Part shown: positions 1-8,157 of the stretch, piece by piece | Layout: each line of letters starts with the position of its first letter | Numbering within the stretch: position 1 is the stretch's first letter | IMG/VR virus record: IMGVR_UViG_3300044713_000003 | Span: 1 to 49,300 of that record | DNA: 49,300 nt | Strand: one strand, 5' to 3' | From: a virus | The notes under the pieces: generated by a model | What the model saw: the letters and a program-made list of their open reading frames with translations, nothing else | Database searches by the model: none | What the model was told of the DNA's origin: nothing | Position numbers and translations under genes: made by a program

Positions 1-1012
1 CGATGCCGCCATTTTCAGGCATTTCCTTGCCGAATTGTTCACCAGCAACCGTTTCATCCTTGCCCTTGCCGCCGCCATTAAACATTGCTTTCAACTCTTC
101 CATATCGGCATCAGCAGCGTTCATTTCTTCCTCTTTGCCGTCCAACATGCGGTCCAACGCATCATAGAAGCGTTTGCGGTCCATTGACTTTGCATCTTTG
201 CCAGGGGCCGCATCCTTGCAACCCTTGCAATCGTCATTGGAACAACCTTCTTTGTGCATTGAAGCATCTTTGCCTTCTGCTTTCTTTTCTTCTTTCTTTT
301 CAACTTCAGAAACAAGCGCATCCATTGCAACAGAAATTTCTTCAGGTGTTGCTGTTTTGGCCCATTCCGCAATCTTCGTCTTTGTTGGCTTATTCAGCAA
401 TCTATCCAAAAATGCGCTCATGTTAAATACTCCATTCTGAAGTGAAGATGCTATTGAATCTTTTAATGAAGCTTCAGGCCCCGCCCTTCCAACATTGACT
501 ATTGCAACATGATTACCAACAATATCAACTTGTAAGAGCAAATCCCCTTGCTTCAGGACATGATAATTGTACCCACAAGATAGCTCCCTAAGTCCAGCAT
601 TTATTTTGCTGATCAGAATTCTTGACTTAATCACTAAGTCTGCAAGCAAAGGCCAGTCACCCGAATCCAGGGGTTCCGGCCCCTTCCGAACATTCGTTAT
701 CTGCCCTTGCTCATGTTCCTTGACTGTATCCAGGGTTAGAAGTTGATCGGGGTGACCATCGGTTATTGATTTGGTTTCAAACGAAGCGATTGTTTTAGGA
801 TTGAAAACTTCATTTTCAGAACGATAAATTTCTATTTCATCGTTTGGCGCTAACGTAACGCCTTGCGAAGCTAACTCTTCCTGATTTAATTCAGAACCTT
901 TGTATTTCTGAAAACCTGTTCTGCCAATTACAGCGTTCTTAAAAATGAGATAGCCTTCGGGAGTTTCAACCCGATTATCGGACAATCTAACGCCGTAATA
1001 AGCTAAACCCAT
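1..1012 (-). CDS. DUF2213 head protein, N-terminal part (runs off the window edge)
   Basis: The frame opens with ATG at 1012, preceded by an AAAAGGA ribosome site, and stays open to base 1 (337 codons) with no stop. The N-terminal region (GLAYYGVRLSDNRVETPEGY, then FETKSITDGHP, SCGYNYHV and VGNHVAIVNVGRAG) is typical of DUF2213 phage proteins. These lie between portal and capsid genes and are thought to act in head assembly or maturation. After about residue 200 the protein becomes Lys/Glu rich with a small Cys patch (CSNDDCKGC). The C-terminal part is probably the fragment at 49019-49300. The DUF2213 assignment is recognition of family motifs; the exact role is unproven. Confidence 0.85.
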   Translation of the reverse strand, partial: MGLAYYGVRLSDNRVETPEGYLIFKNAVIGRTGFQKYKGSELNQEELASQGVTLAPNDEIEIYRSENEVFNPKTIASFETKSITDGHPDQLLTLDTVKEHEQGQITNVRKGPEPLDSGDWPLLADLVIKSRILISKINAGLRELSCGYNYHVLKQGDLLLQVDIVGNHVAIVNVGRAGPEASLKDSIASSLQNGVFNMSAFLDRLLNKPTKTKIAEWAKTATPEEISVAMDALVSEVEKKEEKKAEGKDASMHKEGCSNDDCKGCKDAAPGKDAKSMDRKRFYDALDRMLDGKEEEMNAADADMEELKAMFNGGGKGKDETVAGEQFGKEMPENGGI

Positions 1013-1021
1013 TGTATCCTT

Positions 1022-1555
1022 TTAATTCAATGTACAAATAACATTCACAGTTCCGCCGCTTGCAGTTGTTGCGGAATGAGTAATAGTTACAGAATTTGTT
1101 CCAACCGCCGAAACATAATCGGCCAATAAATCAGCACTTGCTGTAACATTCGTCGGACTAAATACACAATGGGATGAAGATGTTGCTCCGGTTACTGTAA
1201 TTGCATCTGAAGACGCAGTTGTGTAAGTTCCGCTTCCTTTAACAATATTGGCGTTAATTGTTACATTACCAGTTCCGCCGGATGGTGATATAGTAATTCC
1301 AGTTCCAGCGGTAATTTGACTAACTGCCCCGCTAGAACTAGCTATTGTATTGCCCTTGTAGGTAAGAATAGTTCCGTTGTCAACAAGTCCTGAAGGGGAA
1401 TAAACACAAAGGCCCCCAGAAAATTGATTGCACATAGGCAACGTTCCAAGCGTTGTTGGGTTGATGAAATATGCACCGGAAAGAAAACCGCCTTGCGCCA
1501 TGCAAACAACGGCACATAAAACCAAACCCAATCCAATCCAAAAACGCTTTTTCAT
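1022..1555 (-). CDS. Putative exported or virion-surface protein with signal peptide
   Basis: This 177-residue protein begins MKKRFWIGLGLVLCAVVCMA, a classic signal peptide with a basic N-region and a hydrophobic core. The rest is Gly/Ser/Thr rich with short beta-strand repeats, such as AGTGITISPSGGTGNVTI, like phage fibre or decoration domains. Four Cys lie in the mature part. It is wedged between the DUF2213 gene (9 bp gap) and the minor head protein gene, so it is expressed with the head genes; GGGGGC precedes the ATG. An exported protein inside a head module is unusual: it could be a cell-surface factor acting during infection, or a virion protein with a hydrophobic leader. I do not recognise a family. 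Confidence 0.7.
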   Translation of the reverse strand: MKKRFWIGLGLVLCAVVCMAQGGFLSGAYFINPTTLGTLPMCNQFSGGLCVYSPSGLVDNGTILTYKGNTIASSSGAVSQITAGTGITISPSGGTGNVTINANIVKGSGTYTTASSDAITVTGATSSSHCVFSPTNVTASADLLADYVSAVGTNSVTITHSATTASGGTVNVICTLN

Positions 1556-1576
1556 ATCGCCCCCAGGTGCCTACAA

Positions 1577-2425
1577 TCATGCCACTAATTGAAGGGGAAT
1601 TCCAGAAACAAGCAAGAAATCCTTCCTCGATAATCTCTTGATTGATCCGTGAATGTAAACCTTATGGGGCCAGGATAAGCCCGAAAGACTCAATACCGGT
1701 AATGCAGGGCAACGGCAGTTATAAATTTCCCCGGCATGATAATGACCAACGCTCTTTTCATGTGCCAATGATTCAGGCGAAGGAGGATCATTCCAATTAA
1801 TAAGAACGCCGTTCATAATTTTATGCGAAGGTCTAACTCTTGCATCATGGGACGTTTCCCATTCATACCAATTTAAACCAATTGATTCGGCGCGAACACG
1901 AGTTATTGCCGTATCAGTCTTAGCAACTTCGGTTCGAGCAATCCTTTGCACTTCAAAATTCTTCAAGTGTTGCATGTAAGGTTTAATATCTTTCATTATG
2001 TCTTCAGAACGTCTACCTTTCATTGTTTCGCGTTGTATGTAGGCAGTTGTACGTTCTGCAATGTTGTTAGGCAAAGTGGAAATATATTCTGCATTTGACT
2101 GAACTATTCCCGTTATTCGATCCCCTAACCCGCCTTGCAATTCTTTCTTCAACATGTTGTATATAAATCGGCCCTTGCTTGCCTTCGTTGCCGCTTGCCT
2201 CCAGGATCGGGAATTGCCTTGTGCAACCATCGTTACCATTCTCGCTGCTAATCTCGTTGCATTGCCTTGAATAAAATTTCGCAGTTGCGAGAATTCGATC
2301 ATCCTTTGATTGATTTCGCCTAACGTTTGAGCGGAAGGCAATATAAAGAATCGATCTAACAAGCGATTAATTTCTCGCTGATAGATTAACTCAAATCGTG
2401 TTGGACGATGGAAAGGTGAGTTCAT
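1577..2425 (-). CDS. Minor head protein, Mu gpF / SPP1 gp7 family
   Basis: This protein of 282 residues carries the C-terminal signature of the family: ARTEVAKTDTAITRVRAESIG, then W-x-TSHDARVRPSHKIMNG and a final CRC motif (IYNCRCPALP). Members bind the portal vertex and are needed for head morphogenesis or DNA ejection. The ATG overlaps the portal stop codon (ATGA), so the two are translationally coupled. About 45 residues follow the CRC motif, a somewhat long tail for the family. The N-terminal half is helical and Arg/Gln rich. Confidence 0.88.
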   Translation of the reverse strand: MNSPFHRPTRFELIYQREINRLLDRFFILPSAQTLGEINQRMIEFSQLRNFIQGNATRLAARMVTMVAQGNSRSWRQAATKASKGRFIYNMLKKELQGGLGDRITGIVQSNAEYISTLPNNIAERTTAYIQRETMKGRRSEDIMKDIKPYMQHLKNFEVQRIARTEVAKTDTAITRVRAESIGLNWYEWETSHDARVRPSHKIMNGVLINWNDPPSPESLAHEKSVGHYHAGEIYNCRCPALPVLSLSGLSWPHKVYIHGSIKRLSRKDFLLVSGIPLQLVA

Positions 2426-4068
2426 TTAGATTCCGCCGCAACAGCTTTATTTGCAAAAACTCGTTTTAATCCATTGTCTTTAACTTTACTTGCCAATTCT
2501 CGCCAAACTTTAGCAGCATCTTTGTATTTTCCTTGTGATTCTAAATCTGTTCCACGTCCAACTAATGTTTGTAAAGGATCAAAAGCATCCATTCCATCGG
2601 CCCCGCCCGTTTCTTCAAATTCCGCCGTTCCCGCCTTAGCTTCGCCTTGTTCAACTTCAATTGGCGGTTGTGGTTTATCGTCTGCCGCGTCAATGTCTTC
2701 CTTAGAAATATTGGAATGAATTTCAGTCTTGTCAGCAAGTTGTTTATATTCCTGCAATGTATGACGCTGTGAAGTAACACCGGCATTAAATGGAGCAAGT
2801 ATTGCTTCGCCTCCATCCTTCGCCAATGTTGCTTTTTGTTCTTCGCTAAGAACCCTGATTGATGGAAACATCAAATCAAGATCATCGGGAACTTCACCGA
2901 ATTCAGACATACAAATTACAGGATAAAGTTGTTGTGTTAATTGTGGTTTCAAATCAGTATGTTGCGCTTGTGCAATTGCTTCCTCATAATTGCGTTCATC
3001 AGCTTCGTTTACTTGCCCCAGGCCCGAAGGATTCTTACCAAACAACTTTGAATAAGGTATTGCCGGAATACTGGATGCCGCTAATGCTATTTCAAAGCGG
3101 TCCAATACATCGGCAATTCCACCAAAGGTGTATTGATGGGATTCAAGATGCCCTTCTTTTCCAAGCAACAACATTGATTGATTAGACAGTAACTCGTTTT
3201 GCGCTTGCATTGCATTTGCAAAACGAGTTAACGCCGCTCCACCGGCAGTAGCACCGGAAAGCAATTGCGCCAATTCTGGATTAACTTGAGTTAATAATTG
3301 TGCACGAAAAAGTAATTGAAGAATGCTCCAGGAAGCATTATCCCTCTTTCGCATTTCTTCCATGATCAACTCAATAATACTTATTCCCCAATATTGATTA
3401 GCTTCATGTTCGGGCGTTGGAACATCCGGCCCTGTAAATCTTAACACTCTTGAAGCATGAATATCGAACAATGGATCGTTACCGTTTCTTCCATAAACGG
3501 TGTAAAACTCCGGCAATCCAAATGTTGAAGGAGATTCAATATCTTGCGCTTCATTTCCTTTCGGTGTTATTCCGCTCCACCGATCAAATACAATTAATCC
3601 TTTATAACTGCCAGGATTGACCATATCCAAGTCTAAAGGTTTATCAAGAATATTTTCATGCCCTTTGATAACCATTAATGCCCCGGCCCCGCCAAACAAA
3701 CGTGCCCATGTTAAAGCTTTCTTCGTTTTCTGTTGCGTCAATGTTCGCGCAATAGTTCTATCGACATCACTCATTTGTTCAGGTGTAAGTTTGCAATTAA
3801 GACGGGGCCATGCCTTCGTCATATCCATTGCAGGAATCTCAACAATCTTTCTTGGAATCCAATGATTTCTAAATAGAGTAATCATCAACCAATAATTGTT
3901 AGTCCAGCGTTCTAAGGTATATTCAACACCTTCAGCAACACTTGGGGTTCTATGGCCCATTCTTGCCGCTGGATTTGAAAAAGCATCTTTGCCTACAGAT
4001 ACAAGGCTATTGGGGGCAGCAAGGGCGCGATCCGCAAAACTACGATAGGTATTAATCATTCTAGGCAT
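2422..4068 (-). CDS. Portal protein, DUF1073 type
   Basis: The portal forms the dodecameric DNA channel at one head vertex and docks the terminase. Recognisable DUF1073 features are WTNNYWLMITLFRNHWIPRK, the ARLFGGAGALMVIKG segment and IPYSKLFGKNPSGLG near residue 340. The start at 4068 (548 residues) is chosen because AGGAAGGG lies 7 bases before that ATG; an upstream in-frame ATG at 4092 has no such site. This Pfam family also includes proteins with a C-terminal Acb1 anti-CBASS phosphodiesterase; here the C-terminus is an acidic, low-complexity tail without the paired H-x-T/S motifs, so no Acb1 activity is predicted. Confidence 0.92.
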   Translation of the reverse strand: MPRMINTYRSFADRALAAPNSLVSVGKDAFSNPAARMGHRTPSVAEGVEYTLERWTNNYWLMITLFRNHWIPRKIVEIPAMDMTKAWPRLNCKLTPEQMSDVDRTIARTLTQQKTKKALTWARLFGGAGALMVIKGHENILDKPLDLDMVNPGSYKGLIVFDRWSGITPKGNEAQDIESPSTFGLPEFYTVYGRNGNDPLFDIHASRVLRFTGPDVPTPEHEANQYWGISIIELIMEEMRKRDNASWSILQLLFRAQLLTQVNPELAQLLSGATAGGAALTRFANAMQAQNELLSNQSMLLLGKEGHLESHQYTFGGIADVLDRFEIALAASSIPAIPYSKLFGKNPSGLGQVNEADERNYEEAIAQAQHTDLKPQLTQQLYPVICMSEFGEVPDDLDLMFPSIRVLSEEQKATLAKDGGEAILAPFNAGVTSQRHTLQEYKQLADKTEIHSNISKEDIDAADDKPQPPIEVEQGEAKAGTAEFEETGGADGMDAFDPLQTLVGRGTDLESQGKYKDAAKVWRELASKVKDNGLKRVFANKAVAAESK

Positions 4069-4081
4069 TGTTAATCCCTTC

Positions 4082-5329
4082 CTATGCCGCAAGTGCTAAC
4101 GTAATTCTCCAGGCCGGAACCTTCGTTTGAACAAAATAACGTAGAGCGTCGGGCGCGTGATCATGTTGTTTCAAAGGTTCGTCAACTCCTACCTTTTGTT
4201 TATTAGGATTCCAAACATAAGAACCTAGCTCAGCATACAGGTGTTCGCAACGTTTGTGTATCCTAATCTTTCTTTGTGCTAAAAGGGAAGCTGTATTTCT
4301 TATACCGTTCTCAACATCGTTATCGGCGTCACAATGCCAAACGCCTTTTAACGTCATTTCGGCTTTAAGACTTGCCGCTGAAGGATCAACAATACATTGT
4401 GCTTTAGGTGCAAACTCATCCCGAAACTTCATTAAATCTTCAACGTATTGTCCATCTGTTTTTTGTTGTTGCTCTTCTCTCGAATCCCAGTAATACTCTC
4501 GATCAATCCAATAAGTAACACCGTCATCAATTACATGCAAAAATACAGTTGGATTGCCAGTTCCGTAATCAATAGGTATGAACATTTCAACAAATCCGCC
4601 AGAATTACTCAATCCTAATGGTCGCGTCGAATCTTCGTATAGCAAACTATCGTCAATTACATCTTTATAAATGCCGCCTTCCGCCATAACCCATTCATCA
4701 TCTATCATTCGTTTTTTGAAAACGCCTTTGAACATGCTTTCAAATTGAAGTATCTTAGCTTCGGATAGGGACAAGTTATCGCGCATAGTGAATCGAATAA
4801 CACTCACTAATTCACTGTTGATTTTCTCTGCATTATTTATGTAGTCTTTGTACATATAATGATAAGGCGAATCAGCGTTGGTTGTACCGTATAAACGCGC
4901 CCCTTCGGGACTCATTCGAGATAACATCATTTCAAAAAATGTTTGAGGAATCTTAACTAATTCATCTCCGTAAGCTATACCTACAGTTGAACCGCGAATA
5001 TACTTTTCCGATCCTTCATCCTTAGCACCGACAATCCGCCATTGAGCATTACCAATCCACAATTCTCCACTCTGTCTATTGTAGGAATATCCTTTTGTTC
5101 CAACAAAATTGAATACATCATTCAAGATGTTGTGATATATGGTTTCTTTCGAGACTCCAAACATTACCCTTTCACCCCCAGGATTGTAGGTATTCAGACC
5201 AAAAATAATCTTGGGAATCATTGTCCAGTTTTTACCAGAACGAACCGGCCCCCGAAGAATGTTAATGAAGCTATCATTCTCCGGTCTACGTCTGATAAAT
5301 TGTCTTGATTTTTCAGTAAACGCGGCCAT
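4082..5329 (-). CDS. terL: Terminase large subunit (ATPase-nuclease)
   Basis: TerL powers DNA packaging and cuts the concatemer. It is 415 residues long. The ATPase domain has GPVRSGKN (residues 27-34, Walker A), VGIAYGDEL (116-124, Walker B) and the coupling motif GTTNAD (148-153). The C-terminal RNase H-like nuclease shows IPIDYGTG, CIVDPSA and a final DHAPDALRYF carrying the expected acidic residues. The Walker A ends in Asn where Thr or Ser is usual. It lies 13 bp upstream of the portal, and its ATG overlaps the stop of the preceding gene. Confidence 0.95.
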   Translation of the reverse strand: MAAFTEKSRQFIRRRPENDSFINILRGPVRSGKNWTMIPKIIFGLNTYNPGGERVMFGVSKETIYHNILNDVFNFVGTKGYSYNRQSGELWIGNAQWRIVGAKDEGSEKYIRGSTVGIAYGDELVKIPQTFFEMMLSRMSPEGARLYGTTNADSPYHYMYKDYINNAEKINSELVSVIRFTMRDNLSLSEAKILQFESMFKGVFKKRMIDDEWVMAEGGIYKDVIDDSLLYEDSTRPLGLSNSGGFVEMFIPIDYGTGNPTVFLHVIDDGVTYWIDREYYWDSREEQQQKTDGQYVEDLMKFRDEFAPKAQCIVDPSAASLKAEMTLKGVWHCDADNDVENGIRNTASLLAQRKIRIHKRCEHLYAELGSYVWNPNKQKVGVDEPLKQHDHAPDALRYFVQTKVPAWRITLALAA

Positions 5330-5757
5330 TAAACAACACCTTCCAATTTTCCTATTTCATCTTCGTTTAGAACCATTGCGGCAAGTTCTTTCAAGCGATC
5401 ATCAGAACGCAGTAGGTCGTTCTTACTAGGCATAGTCCAACCGCTGATCTTAGCGTATTCAGCAAAGGCTTTAACACGGTCTGCCGGATCAACTAAAACA
5501 CTTGTTCCAATCCTATGCAACTCAGTTAGAATGATTTCTTTTTCAATTGGAGTTTTATCCAAGCGATCTATCTCGGCAATAACAACAGGATCAACAGGCC
5601 ATGTTTCTGCAATGTGCAAAACAAACAAAGGATACTTCATGCAGTCTTCAGTACCTACAATTTGCTTTGCAATCATAGGTTGAGGATTCAAACGCAATTC
5701 ACGCGGAACTCTCTGCAAGAGTCCAGCAAACTGCAATTTGTAATCCAATTCCGTCAT
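5329..5757 (-). CDS. Probable terminase small subunit
   Basis: A 142-residue, largely helical protein directly upstream of and overlapping TerL, the canonical place for the small terminase subunit that recognises DNA and recruits TerL. The sequence contains short helical segments such as DRLKELAAMVLNEDEIGKL and a possible N-terminal helix-turn-helix region. I cannot identify the family by motif, so the assignment rests mainly on position and size. The ribosome site is weak. A hairpin at 5787-5812 lies just upstream and separates it from the lysis-region genes. Confidence 0.6.
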   Translation of the reverse strand: MTELDYKLQFAGLLQRVPRELRLNPQPMIAKQIVGTEDCMKYPLFVLHIAETWPVDPVVIAEIDRLDKTPIEKEIILTELHRIGTSVLVDPADRVKAFAEYAKISGWTMPSKNDLLRSDDRLKELAAMVLNEDEIGKLEGVV

Positions 5758-5772
5758 TGTAAGATATTAACC

Positions 5773-5812
5773 TAGAAAAATGAAAAGCGGTCAACCCTTG
5801 CGAGTTAACCGC
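5773..5812 (-). terminator. Rho-independent terminator (minus strand)
   Basis: Arms at 5787-5795 and 5804-5812 form a 9-bp stem with one G-U pair. On the minus strand the stem is followed by TTTTCATTTTTC. It ends transcription coming from the gene at 5838-6245 before the terminase gene. Confidence 0.65.
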
Positions 5813-5837
5813 CTTCATATCACCCAGGCGAAGAAGG

Positions 5838-6245
5838 TTAAGCTGTCTGCCCTGTAGCTGCCTTAAAATCTGTTGAAATGTCAACACCGGCAGTTTTAGC
5901 GAGTTTAGCGGAATCATTGAACAGCGCAACAATTGCCGGTCCATCGGTAACAAGAGCCGCAAGAACACCAGCATCAGCCGCAAGGTTGACACCGCCCCCG
6001 GCAACGGCAATAGCAATTGCCGTCGCTAAGGTTTTGCATTTAAGAACATCGGAAGCAACTGTTCCTGCTTCCTCTGCCAAAGTTGGAAATTGTTCTTTCA
6101 AATCATCGGCTACAACAATTCCGCGATGTATTGTTGTTACAGCTAAATCAATGGTGTCATGTACTCCAATGTGAACCCAATGGCCTAAGTGTTCAAATCC
6201 GTCAATGATTGGGTCTTTGCTGTAATTAGGATCATCAACGCTCAT
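5838..6245 (-). CDS. Unknown protein with hydrophobic Ala/Val-rich segments
   Basis: A 135-residue protein not assigned to a family. Residues about 70-110 form two hydrophobic stretches (LATAIAIAVAGGGVNLAADA and VLAALVTDGPAIVALF), while the N-terminus is His/Asp rich. It could be a membrane-associated helical protein. It has a good ribosome site (AAAGGG) and lies between two hairpins, with the lysis genes upstream, so a role in lysis is possible but unproven. Confidence 0.6.
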   Translation of the reverse strand: MSVDDPNYSKDPIIDGFEHLGHWVHIGVHDTIDLAVTTIHRGIVVADDLKEQFPTLAEEAGTVASDVLKCKTLATAIAIAVAGGGVNLAADAGVLAALVTDGPAIVALFNDSAKLAKTAGVDISTDFKAATGQTA

Positions 6246-6267
6246 ATAACCCTTTCCGAAAAGGTAA

Positions 6268-6290
6268 GGGAGAATCTAAAAGATTCTCCC
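6268..6290 (-). terminator. Hairpin terminator
   Basis: A perfect 10-bp stem (6268-6277 with 6281-6290) and a 3-base loop lie just after the stop codon of the 67-residue gene. The minus strand continues TTACCTTTTC, a weak T tract, so termination may be partial. Confidence 0.5.
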
Positions 6291-6312
6291 CGTTGATGTT
6301 TCTGTTAACAAC

Positions 6313-6516
6313 TTAGGAAGTGAAATCCCCGGCGATCTTTTCCCCGTCTGTAACAACGGTTTCGCCTTCAGGAATCAAAGCTTCCAAATCGGAAATAGCA
6401 ACGGAAGTCAATCCACCGCTCTTGGCATCGTTGACAAGCTTCTCCACGCCGTTAACAAACGCTACAACAGCGGTTGCTTCTGCGGGAACATCGGTGATCA
6501 ATCCTTCAACATTCAT
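6313..6516 (-). CDS. Small acidic protein of unknown function
   Basis: A 67-residue protein with a strong GGAGG ribosome site in front of its ATG. It is acidic and helical (PAEATAVVAFVNGVEKLVND). Its composition resembles the hydrophobic protein encoded next to it (5838-6245), which suggests the two could be partners or paralogues, but no family is recognised. Confidence 0.6.
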   Translation of the reverse strand: MNVEGLITDVPAEATAVVAFVNGVEKLVNDAKSGGLTSVAISDLEALIPEGETVVTDGEKIAGDFTS

Positions 6517-6563
6517 GGTTAAAATTCCTCCGGTTAGGTTAATGGTTGATTCTTAGGGTTGAT

Positions 6564-6758
6564 TCAACTGCCACTATTAGCAGTTGAACCCGATTTACCC
6601 TTCAAGTAACAATCTTTTCCATGCTTCAGCATTTCATTTCGGGTATAAATTGGAAAATTCCAATCAAGCAATATCTTTCCAGGCAATGCAGCCGGTTGCG
6701 GTGGGCATGGCGGTTCATTCTCACCGCCGCAATCCGTCAAAATCGGTTTAGGTGACAT
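6564..6758 (-). CDS. Small protein of unknown function in the lysis region
   Basis: A 64-residue protein starting at an ATG three bases after the stop of the membrane-protein gene, with GAGG as ribosome site. It has a Cys/Pro-rich N-terminus (TDCGGENEPPCPPQPA). There is no signal peptide or lipobox, so an Rz1-type spanin is not supported. Unknown. Confidence 0.6.
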   Translation of the reverse strand: MSPKPILTDCGGENEPPCPPQPAALPGKILLDWNFPIYTRNEMLKHGKDCYLKGKSGSTANSGS

Positions 6759-6760
6759 TG

Positions 6761-7099
6761 CTATTCCTCAAATGAATGAAGCGATTGCTTTTGAGTTTGC
6801 TGTTCATGTGTCAACGGAATAATAGGCCGCATGAAATCCCTAATTGTTACCATTCCTTGCATTATTGTTAAAAGAATTCCTAATGCAATAACTGCCATCC
6901 ACATTCCTTTTTGTTTAGCAATGTAATCTCGCGTTTCTTGAATGAATCCAACTTGACCGTTGGAATAAAGATCATGTTTCATTCTATCTTGCTCCGATTC
7001 TAGCGTTGCAAGCCTAGCTGTTACGGGCGGATTATCCTTGCCGTTTCCTTCATACATATCAAGCCAAAGTTTATCTATTTCTTTGCAAGATTCTGCCAT
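6761..7099 (-). CDS. Single-span membrane protein, holin-like candidate
   Basis: This 112-residue protein starts at the ATG overlapping the endolysin stop (TGATG). An N-terminal charged helix (LATLESEQDRMKHDL) is followed by one transmembrane segment near residue 70 (MWMAVIALGILLTIMQGM) and a charged tail. This order, amphipathic helix then one membrane span, resembles XhlA-type lysis proteins. Directly after a lysozyme gene it is a reasonable holin or lysis-accessory candidate, but the family is not proven by sequence. Confidence 0.6.
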   Translation of the reverse strand: MAESCKEIDKLWLDMYEGNGKDNPPVTARLATLESEQDRMKHDLYSNGQVGFIQETRDYIAKQKGMWMAVIALGILLTIMQGMVTIRDFMRPIIPLTHEQQTQKQSLHSFEE

Positions 7100-7557
7100 C
7101 AATTCACCGCCGTTTGAAATAACGTTGCTTCAGCTTTGCGCCTGTTAACAAGACCGGATGAAATATTAGGCCCCGCGTAAATCCACTTACCAAACTGCAA
7201 TGCGGCCCCGTTGTAATCACCGCTGTTCAACAAATGAAGTAACGTTGAAGTTCTTAAAGCATTAGCCCCAACGTTGAACGTAAAAGTAACCAACGCATTG
7301 AATTGATTTTGATTAAGAATAACGGTCACTAGATCGTGAACCGCCTTCGATCCCCACATTACATCTTCCTCGAGAGATTGGGTAGCCTGTTGTTCGCTCC
7401 AGGTTAGGCCAGGAATGACTTCCGGCCCCGTATGACCATATCCTATAGTCCAAACTCCGCGAACGTCCCTATAGGCGTTTAAACGCAAAGCTTCAAACTG
7501 TTCCAACAACGCCATTCCTGAAGGTGACAATTGAAGTTGATCGTTAGGCCCCGGCAT
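7099..7557 (-). CDS. Endolysin, GH24 (T4-type) lysozyme
   Basis: Cleaves the beta-1,4 bond of peptidoglycan to release progeny. The protein has the family catalytic triad spacing Glu-8x-Asp-5x-Thr in EALRLNAYRDVRGVWTIGYG, and a later fold motif (FNALVTFTFNVGANAL). It lacks a signal-anchor segment, so it presumably needs a holin. The start is uncertain: ATG at 7557 (152 residues) is used, but an in-frame TTG at 7593 would add 12 residues, and neither has a clear ribosome site. The hairpin at 7598-7625 lies just upstream. Confidence 0.9.
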   Translation of the reverse strand: MPGPNDQLQLSPSGMALLEQFEALRLNAYRDVRGVWTIGYGHTGPEVIPGLTWSEQQATQSLEEDVMWGSKAVHDLVTVILNQNQFNALVTFTFNVGANALRTSTLLHLLNSGDYNGAALQFGKWIYAGPNISSGLVNRRKAEATLFQTAVN

Positions 7558-7589
7558 TGCCGAAGTATAGAGGTAAGGGCGATCCCAGG

Positions 7590-7625
7590 GCAAACAAAAC
7601 CGGCCCCGTTGATTGGGGGCCGGTT
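7590..7625 (-). terminator. Rho-independent terminator (minus strand)
   Basis: Perfect 10-bp GC-rich stem: AACCGGCCCC at 7598-7607 and GGGGCCGGTT at 7616-7625, 8-base loop, followed on the minus strand by TTTTGTTT. It terminates the gene at 7658-7957 and shields the lysozyme gene from early transcription. Confidence 0.8.
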
Positions 7626-7657
7626 AGCGATTGGGATTTTGATTAAAACTAATCCAG

Positions 7658-7957
7658 TTAAACACCGCTGTAGCGTGCGAACTGTTCGCCTTCAACTTTG
7701 ACCATTCCTTCAAACTTTGCGGGTTCGCGCCAATCTAGCAATTCTGCCACCAACCGAGCACAACGCCGCCGATAAGCATTATGAGCGCCTTCGAGATTCA
7801 TCATAACCAATGTTTCGCGTTTCCCAAACTGCCAAGGGCGGTAATCGCCATGCTTGTGGACTGGCTCATCATTGCGCCCCACGAACGACCCGGGAAGGAC
7901 CGCATCCGTTATCGTGCAGCATTCAGATTTGACATAAGCATAAACTTTGTTTTTCAT
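7658..7957 (-). CDS. Unknown protein, early accessory region
   Basis: A 99-residue protein whose ATG at 7957 is preceded by GGAGG. Notable segments are KSECCTITDAVLPGSFVGRND and a basic RRRCARLVAELLDW helix. No family is recognised. It is a single-gene unit between two strong hairpin terminators. TTGACA lies upstream (7993-7998), but no convincing -10 is present. Confidence 0.6.
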   Translation of the reverse strand: MKNKVYAYVKSECCTITDAVLPGSFVGRNDEPVHKHGDYRPWQFGKRETLVMMNLEGAHNAYRRRCARLVAELLDWREPAKFEGMVKVEGEQFARYSGV

Positions 7958-8017
7958 GTTGTGAATTCCTCCAGTGATTTCAATAATGCCATTGTCAAGT
8001 ATTATTTCAACTATTTT

Positions 8018-8066
8018 CAATTAAAAATAGAACGGCCCTAGTCCAGGTTTGGATTAGGGCCGTTCT
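8018..8066 (-). terminator. Rho-independent terminator (minus strand)
   Basis: A perfect 12-bp stem (8029-8040 with 8055-8066) with a 14-base loop, followed on the minus strand by ATTTTTAATT. It ends the transcript of the gene at 8158-8775. Confidence 0.85.
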
Positions 8067-8157
8067 GCAAATTCAATGTTCACCCATTAGGTTACCCATT
8101 CAAGGGCATCGTACTATTGGGCCATTGCCCGAACGAAACATTGAACTTGATCCTTTG

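Noticed and set aside
2422-2700. Acb1 anti-CBASS domain at the portal C-terminus
   Set aside because: The family name covers such fusions, but this tail is acidic low complexity without two H-x-T/S motifs.
7970-7998. TTGACA upstream of the gene at 7658-7957 as a promoter
   Set aside because: With 16-18 bp spacing no acceptable -10 is present (ACTGGA, CACTGG, CTGGAG), so only the -35 matches.
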